Below, in pieces: positions 29,418 to 39,946 of a stretch of DNA of 64,000 nt. This DNA comes from Boswellia sacra. Its lineage: Eukaryota; Streptophyta; Magnoliopsida; Sapindales; Burseraceae. A model generated the notes under the pieces. It searched no databases, was not told the origin of the DNA, and saw nothing but the letters and a program-made list of their open reading frames with translations. Position 1 is the first letter of the stretch; each line of letters starts with the position of its first letter. The position numbers and the translations under genes were made by a program. The stretch lies in NCBI GenBank assembly GCA_013180625.2, contig SNVD02007530.1:62001-126000 (forward strand), in the 5' to 3' direction.

Positions 29418-31402
29418 ATGGCTTCTCGAACTGGTTCCCTGAATAATGGTCAAGCAGATGAATTCAGTAATCAAGCAACATCTTTCAAATCTAAGATAAA
29501 GAAGCCTCAAGTTTCGGTAGGGTGGGATCATTTCAAAAAAATTAGTGGGAATAGATGTGTGTGCAACTATTGTGGGAAAAGTTTTGCTTCAGACAGTAAA
29601 AAGCATGGCACAACTAACTTGTGGAAGCATTTGAATGTGTGCCCCAAATATGTTTTGAGTGAACAACATGCGGAGAAGGATGAGAAACAAAGATTTCTTT
29701 TTTTTTGGTGGGAAAAATTTAGAGAGTGGGACGTCAAGCAATCTTGTGTCTATTGGATTTGATAAAGAAGCAATTAGGAGAGTACTTGTGGAGATGGTAA
29801 TTATAGATGAGTTGCCATTTTGATTTGTTGAGAATAAGGGATTTCGTCATCTTATGCGGGTAGCTTGTCCAAAATTTGAAGTTCCCTCACGAAGAACAGT
29901 TGCAAGAGACATTTTGAAGCTTTATGTAAGTGAGAAAGAAGCTTTGAAGAATTATTTCAAGGCATACAAGGTTAGGGTTTCTCTCACTACTGACAGTTGG
30001 ACATCCATTCAAAATATGAGCTATATAGTGATCACCGCACATTTTGTTGATCATGCTTGGAAGTTGCAGAAAAGAATTTTGTGTTTTTCTCAAGTTACTA
30101 ATCATAGAGGGGAAACAATTGGAATAATTATTGAGGGTTGTTTGAACGCTTGGGGTTTGGAGAATATCTTCACTATTATAGTTAATAATGCAAGTGCAAA
30201 TGAAACAGCTATCAACTATTTAAAGAAGAAATTAATGAAGAATTGGAAAAGTGGAGGGATGATTCTAGAAGGGAAGTACTTACATGTGCGTTGTTCTACA
30301 CATATTGTTAACTTGATTGTAGGTGAGGGTTTAAAAGAGCTTGATCGATCCATAGCTAGCATTCGAAATGCTGTGAGATATGTTAGATCTTCTCCTGCAA
30401 GGTTACAAAGGTTCAAAGATTGTGTAGAGCATGAAAGGATTCAATATAAAGGGAATTTGGTGTTAGATGTTCCTACAAGATGGAATGCGACTTTCTTGAT
30501 GTTAGATAATGCTCTACGATTTCAAAAAGCACTTGAGCGGTTGGAGGAGGACGACGGGCATTATCTTAATTTTTTTTTTGAGGGGAAAAAGGTAGGGCCT
30601 CCTCAAACAGATGATTGTGATAAAGCTTCTGTTTTTGTGTAATTTTTGAAGCAATTTTATAAGGTAACTCTCAAGTTCAGTTCTTCTTTAACTCCTACAG
30701 CCCATATTTTATTTCATGAGATGTGGCAACTTCAGAATTATTTGAGTGATTTAGACCAACAGACAAATAACATTTTATGTGATATGGCAAAGAATATGAA
30801 GAAGAAGTTTGATAAATATTGGGGTTCATTGGATGGCATAAATCACATGTTGCTCATTGCTGTTGTTCTTGATCCTAGGGCTAAGTTAAAGTATCTGACT
30901 TATGCTTATAAGGTAATGTGGGGTCTTAGTAAATCTGAGGAGAAAACATACACAGATTAAAGCATTATTGTATAAATTGTATGATTTGTATGCTTCTTTT
31001 GAGAATGAGGGGGCTTCTTCAAATGAAATGGTAAGTAAAGGTTCCTCGCCATCTATGTCAGTTGATGTTGATCAATATCAAACTTCTCAATTCCCCGCAC
31101 CCAAACAACATCCACTTGAAAGGTTTCTTCAGGATGAGAAATTGGAAGGTTCATCACATGAAGTGGAGAAGTATTTGTCTAATCCAATAGTGCAAGGAAA
31201 ACAAGATAATTTTGAAATACTAGATTGGTGGAAGGTAAATGTGGCAAACTTCCCTGTTTTAGCAAGAATGGCAAGGGATGTATTTGCTATTCCTATCTCA
31301 ACCGTGGCTTCTGAGTCTGCATTTAGTACGGGCGGATGTATTCTAGATCAATTTAGGAGCTCGCTAACGCCTGAAATGGTTAAGTCATTAATTTGCTCAT
31401 AA
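29418..31402 (+). pseudogene. broken hAT transposase (BED zinc finger to dimerisation domain)
   Basis: Starts at ATG 29418. A BED zinc finger follows (CNYCGKSF, then H..C), which binds the element ends. The RNase H-like catalytic region includes TTDSWTSIQNMSY and PTRWNATFLML. The C-terminal hAT dimerisation domain holds ILDWWKVN and PISTVASESAFSTGG. Breaks: a frameshift at the poly-T run near 29.70 kb, an in-frame TGA at 29821-29823, a TAA at 30640-30642 and a further frameshift near 30.93-30.97 kb. Similarity resumes directly after each break, so these are point defects rather than introns. A transposase from elsewhere would be needed for movement. Confidence 0.9.
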
Positions 31403-32172
31403 AATTGGATTACTTACACATTATGTGATGAAATCTTCCCATTCTCAGAGTTGGATGAAAGCAAAGATGGGGATCATGTGGTATTTGGTGAATCTGAATA
31501 TGCTATGTCAGGTAAAATACCATTCATTAACCATTTTACTTTTATGTTAGATCATATAGTGATTTCATTAGATTAATTTATAACTTTTGTTTTTGCATTT
31601 GTCAATGATAAAGATGTGTTTGGATCTACTATATCAACATTGGAGCGGTTGGACATTGAAGCATGAATATTGTGGAGCTGGAACTTGGAGTTGGGGCTTC
31701 AAATGTAAGGAGTTTGTGGAATTTGGAGTTTGCGGACAATTCAAATGCTAATATTTTGTTTTGCTTGACTGTTGTGGAGTTTGCTTCATCTCTTGGAGTT
31801 TGTCTTTGTAGTTGTTGTTTTTGTTTGTTTTTAGGAATTTTCTTTATTTACTCATGAAATTTTATTCATGAGTTTGTGGAGTTTTTTCTCCAAATCTCAC
31901 ATTGTATTCATACTGTCTTCTTGGTATGTTGCTTTGAATTAATTTGTTGTCTTATTGAAACTAGAAAAAATTTTTGTGGCAACTGCTGCGTGCCTGCATC
32001 CTCTATTGTCTTATAAAAAGTAGAACACTTCAAATGAATCCTCTATTATTGTATACAATTCAAAAAATGCTGCATTTCCAAGCTCTTAACAACTCCACCT
32101 CTGTCAATGTTTAAACATCCTCTATTGTTCACAATTCACTTGCCATTTGCTTCAACTTGTAAATACAAGGCC

Positions 32173-32550
32173 GTTATAGTTAAATATGATGCAAAAAGAC
32201 AAAAAAATAAAGCTAAAACAAGCAACATGCAAAAACGCTCAACAAAATCTGACAAAACTCGACGCGCTCGATAAAGCTCGGCACGACTTAACATGTAAGT
32301 GTTGAGTGTCGGACGATGCATCTGACACTCGATGTCTTCAAAAATAGACTGATATCGAGTGTTAGTTGTGAATCCGATACGACTCGACAAGTAATTGTCG
32401 AGTGTTGGATTCATCATCCGACACGACTCGACATGTAAGTGTCGAGTATGCATCCGACACTTGATGTCATCCAAAATAAACTGATATCGAGTGTCGATTA
32501 TGAATCCGACATAACTCAACATGTAAGTGTCGAATGTCGGATGCATCATC
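32173..32550 (+). repeat. right subterminal direct repeat with hairpins
   Basis: Repeats the left subterminal sequence in direct orientation, starting GTTATAGTTAAATATGATGC, then the CTCGAC-rich part. It has about three diverged units with GTGTCGGACGATGCATCTGACAC-type imperfect palindromes. After it come CCCGACCCGACCCGATC repeats and the right inverted terminus. Confidence 0.85.
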
Positions 32551-32999
32551 GGTACCCTTCAGGTACTAGATACACCCGACCCGACCCGATCCCATCGGTA
32601 CCCTTCGGGTTGTTAAAAAAAAATATCTAAAATCGATTCTAATTTATCAAATCTGATGAATATTCAAGTATAATCGATTATCGTCAAACCCGATCTGACT
32701 CGAAATATGCCCACCCTTGCTTCCTATGATCGATGTTGTATTGAAAAAATATTTTTGTATTATGATCCTCATTTATTTATTCTTATTTCGCCTATTGTTC
32801 AAGGAGCAATAATATCTCCTCATTGGCAAGTGAAGTCCACGACAATTAATGTTTAATGCAATTATACCTATCCACATTAATTATGAGTTATGGACTTCAA
32901 AAAAATATAATAGTTCTTTCTCTTTCTAAGATAATATATAAAATAATGTACATGTGACGGCTTTAGCAATTTTTGTATTGTATTTTTTTTAGTAATTTT

Positions 33000-33500
33000 T
33001 AGGGGTATCAATTTTTATTATACATATCGATCTATTTAATTATTCATATCAAAACATAAAATACAGATCTAATATGATTATTAAACGTGACACTCGCGTG
33101 TTGTGATTATATCATGTTTAATTCACATAATTTACTTAATTGTTTAACTTATTTGTACATAATATATTATATTCTATATATTTATATCAGTTAAAATTAT
33201 TCTTAAAATATACACAATTATTAATATAAAAAAATTAAAATCATTTTAATTTAGTATTATATAAATTAGTTTACTTCATAATATAAAATTTTCAGTTTTA
33301 TAATATATATGTCGAAAGTAGGTAAATTAAATGAGTTTGTAAGTTAATGATCGATAAAATATGCTTAACTATTCATATTGTTAAGTAGATTAACGTGTTG
33401 AACATTCTCAATAAGAATCCAACTCATTTATTGATTATCTAAAAATACCATACCGTGTTTGTATTATATTAGTTTGTAGTGTAAAAAATTGACACCCCTC
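33000..33500. mobile_element. non-autonomous hAT MITE, 501 bp
   Basis: The ends TAGGGGTATCAATTTTT and (reverse complement) GAGGGGTGTCAATTTTTT are inverted, with the perfect 8-bp duplication GTAATTTT at 32992-32999 and 33501-33508. No coding capacity. The interior from about 33025 to 33320 is similar to 54043-54325. Confidence 0.8.
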
Positions 33501-34388
33501 GTAATTTTATTGATGATAAAATTATAAAATAATCGAAATGTATGATGGATATAATGAAATCTGAAATAGATTTTCCGTTTAACTTTTTTATCAATATCAA
33601 ATATTATTTAATGGAATCGTCTATATTATTGAATTGAATCTTGAATAATAAATAATATGAATCAGTCACTATCTAAACATGATTTTTAACTTTAAATCCA
33701 TCTTTGTTTGGTAAGAAAAGATTTAGTTCTTAACAATGCTTAGAATCGGTCCAATAATATCATAGATCAATATTATATAACAAGTATAACTCTTATCAAT
33801 GACTATTTCTTGATAATATATTATAGCTAGTAAGTAAGTATAATATATCGATATTTTATTGTATTAGTGTGAGCCACTGATCCCATAATAGTTAACAAGA
33901 AGGAATTCTTATGGGTTCAAAAACTTTATAAACTCCTTTATAATTTAATATGAGTTGAAAAATCTGACATGAAATCATTAAAAAAGGAGCAAAATCTGTT
34001 GTAAACTTGTAATCAGTATTTGACGTGCTATATGCCTGTATCCAATTTTATATAATTCCATAAAAATACGATTCGTAGAAGTAATAAATGATTGTTAAGA
34101 AAATATATAACTTGCTACTAATTGTTTATGGGTCAACAAATTGTTTGAAGTCCACGAGGGAATGAGAAGATGGGCTAGAGCGGTTATCATTTCCATACGA
34201 AATAAATAAACTAAAGATTGAAGTGGTCAATTAATGTTAAAAAAAGAAAATAAAAAACACCCTAATAGCCTTAATGGGACCAGGACAGAGGAGGAATATC
34301 TTGACAAATTCAGCACAAACAGTTGCCATTATTGATGTTAACTCTACTCAAATTCAAATTGTTAAGCGGGCCTTTCAGTTTACTTTTA

Positions 34389-35513
34389 GGGGCCGTTTGG
34401 TATACAGCCTACGAATCTGGGGGAGGGAAAAATGAAACCCACCCCTTGTTTGGTTTGTTAATTTTGAATGGAAATCTGGATTTTTACTGGATTCAGATTA
34501 CTGCAAAATGGGATAATCTGAAACCCACTTGACTCTTGAGTTTCAGATTACCCGAAATATGAAACCCACGCTTCCTTCCTCTCCCCGCTCGCTGCCTGCC
34601 TCTTGTGCATTTATTTCTGCCTTTTCCCCTCCCCTCCTTTGCCTCCCGATACCTTTGTGTGTGTGTCTCTCTCTCCCCTTTTGACTCACTGACAGTGGCT
34701 TATGGTGGATGACAGCGGTGGTGCAGAGCTTTGAATGACTGTGAAGGTGGCTTGGGTGGACGGCAGCGGCAGCGAGTGGATGGTAGTGGGCTGGTGGTGG
34801 GTTTTTTGCCGTGAGTGGTGGCCGCAACTGGTAGTGGGTTTGGAATTTCCACTGATTGCAGCGAGTGGCAGTGCGAGTGGTGGAGCACGGCTTATGTGTT
34901 GGCAGTAGTTTTGCAGAAAAGAGAGGGAGAACAAAGGGAGTAACAAAGAAGAAGAAAAGATGAAAAATAAAATGAAAAAAATTATTATTTTGTGGATTCT
35001 TTTGTTTATTTTTATTTGGCATTTTTTAATTGTTTTGTAATTTGATTGTGTCCAAAATTTAATTATTATAATTTTTGAGTATTTTTTTAGATATTTTGTA
35101 TATATTTTGTGGATATTTGTTGTGAATATTTTATTGGATATTTAAAATTGTTTATCACAAATTTAAAAAATCTTCTAAATTATTTATAATAATTCATAAT
35201 AAATTTTCAAATTTTCAAATTTGTTATCCTCTATTTTTTTTTACAATTATACTAAAACACGAAAAAAATTTGAGTATTTTTTAAATATTAAAAAAATTTT
35301 ATTTATCAAATTTACTCACATAGTGAACAAAGTTAATATTCTTGTCTGCAATCAAACACAATAATCTAATCTTTACCATAATTAATAGCAAGATTCCTAT
35401 TATTAACCAAACACAGTAATCTTACTTTTTCAGTAATCATATTCTCATGTTTTACTTTCTCATTAATACAAATCCCATTCTTAATATTCTCATTCCTTAT
35501 ACCAAACGGCCTC
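34389..35513. mobile_element. Harbinger/Tourist-like non-autonomous element, copy 1 (1.1 kb)
   Basis: The 16-bp ends GGGGCCGTTTGGTATA and (reverse complement) GAGGCCGTTTGGTATA are flanked by TTA on both sides, the 3-bp target typical of PIF/Harbinger. The interior has a G-rich block of GGTGG/GCAGCG repeats and no credible transposase. A related element lies at 38853-39943. Confidence 0.75.
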
Positions 35514-35550
35514 TTAGGTTTATCTTTTCATTTATTATTATTTTTTTTAT

Positions 35551-35968
35551 GGGAAGTTCTGTTGGACCTCCAATTTTTACCTCTTAAACCCTGCTTTTTT
35601 TCTAATTTCATTCTAAAATAAAATTATTAAAGATACACAAAAATTATAAATATGCGCTTAGAAATACCCTATTTTAATTTATGATTTTCTTCAAACCATA
35701 CCTAGAACAATCAAATATATAAAATCCTTCGATTTTTTATTTCTAAATTTAAAAAATCATTTATTATAAATTAAAAATATAATTTATTGTATTATATTAT
35801 TTTATGTATAGTTGCTGCAAAGTTAAAATATTGAAACTGAGTATTTCAACTGTGAATTTAAAATTTTTTATCCTCTTTAATAATTTTATTTCACATTAAA
35901 ATTATAAAAAAAATTGAAAAAGAATAAGGGTTGGAAAGTTAAAAAGTAAAGGCTAAATATAACTACTC
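35551..35968. mobile_element. short MITE, 418 bp
   Basis: The left end GGGAAGTTCTGTTGGACCTC and the reverse complement of the right end GAGTAGTTATATTTAGCCTT are imperfect inverted repeats. They extend to a shared AATAAAATTATTAAAGA. TTTTTTAT flanks both sides, a possible 8-bp duplication but low-complexity. A third copy of the end sequence (GTAGTTTTATTTGACCTCTA) is at about 36161. Confidence 0.5.
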
Positions 35969-35976
35969 TTTTTTAT

Positions 35977-38852
35977 TATTGGGTTTTCTAACATATTTTT
36001 CAAGATTTGTGTAACAAAAGGACAACAATTTAATTATTAGATATATGATCCTTACATCTCTAATTAATATAGATATTTCTTTCACAACCAACAGATCTTG
36101 GTCCGAATATTTTTATATTAAAACTATGAATTAAAATCTTAATTTAAATTATTTATTAGAGTAGTTTTATTTGACCTCTATTTTTTTATCTCATTAGACC
36201 CCACCTCTAATTTAACAAGGATATAATTGTAACTTTAAATATATTACGATTTTTTATTATCTCTCATATTAAATTTTAACCCTTTTTATTTCCTTAATTA
36301 AAGTCTTATTTTATTTTAATGATAACTATCTTTTTGGTTTTTTAATTTAATAGTTAATCAATTGAGCAATGCTATATCTATAACATAATTCTATAACTAA
36401 TGCCTTACAACATGAGTTAAAAAATAAGAATGAATAAAGAAAGTTACAACGTATAACATAATTATTATATATACAATAGGATTTTACCAACCCAGGTTGT
36501 AGGGAAGGTTGGTTGTAATAGGTTTTAGATGTAGTATTATTTTAATCAATTTAATATTTAACTAAATTTTTATTTGATCTTAATAGTGTTTGAATTTTTT
36601 GTTTTTCGTTCAATATTTTTGTATCATTGCAGTTCTTAAGTTGAAGGAATTGTTAAAAAAAAAATCATGATTTTAGTGCTAATCAATTATTTCCTTTATC
36701 TTATTTAAATCTCTAAATCCGTGTAAACAAAATAATTAATCAAGTTATCTTTTAGTTTTAGTGTTTAAAAGGTGTAAGATAATATGGATAATTTAGTGTC
36801 TATTTGATCTAAATATTTGATCAATGAAACTTATAAAAAAAGAAAGATATATTTACTTAATTTAAAATAAAACTTAAAGAAACTGAAGATGAAGTTGGCA
36901 TGAGCGGAAGAGATGAAGTTGATAAGGTAAGATTGAAAATAGGAGAAAGAGGTAAGAGATATATAATGAGAGAAAAACATTTTGTTAAGTCTATCCACTT
37001 GATATTAGTTATTCAATGTATTATATTTTTATTACAAATTTACCATTATTTAATTTTGAAATGGGAACTAATAAGATTATGGGTTTGTTTGGGATTGCTA
37101 TGGTATGAAAAATTGCTATAGAAAAGTGTTTTAAGAAAAATCTACGGTTAGATTTGCTATCTCAAAAAATTGTAATTATTTTGTAAAATAGTTTTTAAAA
37201 ATTGCTATGCTGTCCAAAAGCCATATGGGTTTGGTAAACTAACGAGAGAAGAACTTTTTTTTATAAAAATGCAAAATATTTAAAAAATATTATTATAATT
37301 TTAAATTAAATTTTAAATTATAATATTAAAAATAAATAATAAATTATTATAGAATAATTTAAAATGAATATATATTGATGAATTTATTATTTAAAATAAA
37401 TAAAATTAAAAATAACGATGCCGAATGTTAGCCACTGTCGGCTGTCAACAACCGTCAAAGTGGCGCGTTGGTAGCATCGCCCTTTCCTTTGTGTCCACTG
37501 GAGAACAATCTACATAAACTTGGTGAAATATTTGGCATTTAAGTCGTAAATAAATGGGATATGACCGTTAAATTTCAGGAAGTTGAACCTTTATCCTTTC
37601 GATCTAGCTGATTTCTGTCATAAATGATCAAAAGGTCAATGGATCTTTGTATATCAGTCGTTGATGAGTTATCTAGTAGTATCAGTGTCCCTCCAAGTGT
37701 TGGCAAACAGGGATGGCAATTGGTTGTCGAAAACTGCTGTTGCTTCGATGCCTCTTTTTAATCTCATAAAATTATATTTTTCATAATTATTTTTAAAAGT
37801 AATTTTAATGAATTTAATTTTATAATTTATTAAATAAATAAACAATTTAAAATTTCAATATTTAAGTTTAATTTCGGACTTATATTATTTGATAGTGACA
37901 ATTTTGATATTTGGTGTATCCAAAATTGAGTGTGTTTTTTGTGTTTTTGTTTTTAAAATTTTAAAAGAATGTGTTATTGATTTTAAATTTTTTTGAATTT
38001 TAAAAATTATATATGATTAATATTGATTTAAATATATTATAAAATGTGCGTTTTGAGAAAATAAAATCCGAAAAATGTAAACAAACAAAGCCTTTTCAAA
38101 ATCCTTTTTAGAATTGTCCCATACTTGTTTTTACAATCTAATACAAAAAATATATTCTTGGAGCAGCTGAATAATTAGTTTTAAGTGAGTTTATGAGCAC
38201 TAAAATAATTGTAACTACTAGTATAATTCAAAAGCTACTATATAATAGTGGGCCCAAACGCACACTAAATGTGAAGGCGAATAAAACTACTGTATTTATT
38301 AATCACTAATTTATTATAGTTCAAATGGGTAAAGGATTGATGATAAATTAACAGCATTAAACATGATTTTTTAATTAACAATTAAATAAAAGGGATGACT
38401 AATTAAAATTTTTAGTCAAACTTTAAAATTAAAATCCTCACGTACATGGGTTTTAACGTAGGGACAGAGATTAGGTTACGTTGCCTTTTGTTTTTGGGCT
38501 GACAGGTAGTGAGCGATCACCTGTTCTCCTGGGCCCAATAACTGTTAGAAATGGGCTTGGTCCTTAGGCCCTACAAGCAAAGCGTGGCGTGGATGGCAAT
38601 GCTGGTATTGCTATTGGCGTTTGCGCTCGAATCACCAAGTCGGTGATGTGAGTGGCTTTTTCCGCCTGACCTATGGCAACTGTCGTTAAGCGCTTCGACT
38701 CACAACCTCCGCGTGTCTTTGTTCTTTGGGTTTTTATCTTTTAGCCTCGGTGGTTGTTGGGCTTTGGCTAATCTAATGGCCCTTGGGCTGGGTCCAAATA
38801 TGATATAAACAAGTTGCGAATCTACAAGGAGAAGTTATCTGAAAAAATGCAA
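35977..38852. other. gene-free, repeat-derived spacer
   Basis: No coding gene. It holds a small MITE-like copy (37929-38092) and moderately GC-rich unique-looking patches at about 37.42-37.50 kb and 38.46-38.80 kb. The GGGTTTGTTTGGG near 37.08 kb and GCGTTTGGGC (reverse strand) near 38.26 kb might be ends of another Tourist-like element, but the flanks do not match. Confidence 0.45.
37929..38092. mobile_element. small MITE-like element, copy 2 (inverted)
   Basis: The reverse complement reads GGCTTTGTTTGTTTACATTTTTCGG and so on, parallel to the element at 11695-11860, with matching AT-rich core and opposite end. Diverged and non-coding. Confidence 0.45.
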
Positions 38853-39943
38853 GGGGGTGTTTGGCATGCGGAGTTATCCGCGCGAGAATGGGAAAGTTAA
38901 GCTAACTCCTTGTTTGGTATTCTTATTGTGTTTTTAAACCCTGAAATCTATCTTTCCCACCGGTTGCAGATTACAGTGAAATGAGGTAATATGAAATCCG
39001 TTCATCACAAGAGTTTCACATTATTGGGAATCTTAATCCCATCACTACGAAAACAATTCAACACCAACAAATGAATCTCATCTTCAAAATCAGAACATCA
39101 CCGCCCATAACAACTTATTCCCTTCTCTCCCAAAATCTCATTTCAACTCATCAAACCAAAATCATACATTCAAAACCATAAAAAATCAAATAATAAAACT
39201 TAAATTAAAAAAATTGAGAGAATTAGGTGGCGGTGGCAGCTGTGGGTGGCGATAGAATGTGGTGGTAGTGGATTATGCAGCAACGATTGATGGTGGTGGT
39301 GGCCGTGGGTGACGGTGCTGTTGGTTGTGGTCGATAGTGCTGGGCTGCTGCTACAGTTGGTGATGGTAGCGACGAGGGCTGGCTATGAGTGACGATGACA
39401 AGACGCCGACGATGAAGGGTTGCTGCTGTTGTCGGCTATGGAGTGACAAGGCAGGGATGAGAAAATTGGCGATGAAGAAGAAGAGAAGAAGGAAAGGAGG
39501 AAAAATGGGTTTGCTTGAAACCGTTTCTAACGCAGGGAAGGAGGTAAAAAAAATTTGTTTTCCTTTTTAATAATATAACATTTATAACAACATATATATA
39601 ATAAATGTAAAAATTTTCAAAATTAACGCATTATAAAAACTAAAACTAATTTTATGTTAAATTATTTTATTTCATATTGTAATATAAAAATAAAATAAAA
39701 TTTTTGAAATATTGAAAAAATTTTAATTATAAATTTATTAACATATTATAAACAAAATTAACACATTCATGTTCTTATGTATAACCAAACATAATCATTT
39801 GATTCCCGTAGTAATAAAAAAAAATTCCTATCAGCAATCAAACACAATAATATTAGTTTTTCATATATCAAATTTTCATAATTACTTTCCCAGTAATTTG
39901 AATCCTATACTCATAAAAGTAAACCTCTATATCAAACGACCCC
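38853..39943. mobile_element. Harbinger/Tourist-like non-autonomous element, copy 2 (1.1 kb)
   Basis: The ends GGGGGTGTTTGGCAT and (reverse complement) GGGGTCGTTTGATAT are flanked by CAA and TAA, an imperfect 3-bp duplication. Size, the TGTTTGGTATTC near the left end, the GGTGGTGG/GGCGG-rich middle and the ACCAAACAYAATMAT/CAATCAAACACAATAAT motifs near the right end parallel the element at 34389-35513. The frame in its G-rich middle (39385-39570) looks like composition, not a gene. Confidence 0.65.
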
Positions 39944-39946
39944 TAA

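Larger units (their letters stand above)
28366..32719 (+). mobile_element. hAT DNA transposon (BED-finger Ac-like), 4.35 kb
   Basis: Terminal inverted repeats TAGGGGTGGGCATA and (reverse complement of right end) CAAGGGTGGGCATA match at 12 of 14 positions. They are flanked by the perfect 8-bp duplication CTTCCTAT (28358-28365 and 32720-32727), the size expected for hAT. Next to the ends are CCCGACCCGACCCGA-type repeats, then long direct repeats with hairpins, then a transposase gene reading left to right. Size and content match an autonomous element, but the transposase is broken. Confidence 0.93.

Noticed and set aside
34543..35022. A 159-codon minus-strand frame with His/Pro-rich sequence
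   Set aside because: It lies inside a Harbinger-like element, over its GGTGG-rich core. The composition alone explains the open frame and overlapping frames are equally open.
37080..38275. A possible third Tourist-like element bounded by GGGTTTGTTTGGG and GCCCAAACGCACAC
   Set aside because: The ends pair only partly and the flanking triplets (TTA and TAA) do not match, so the boundary is not supported.
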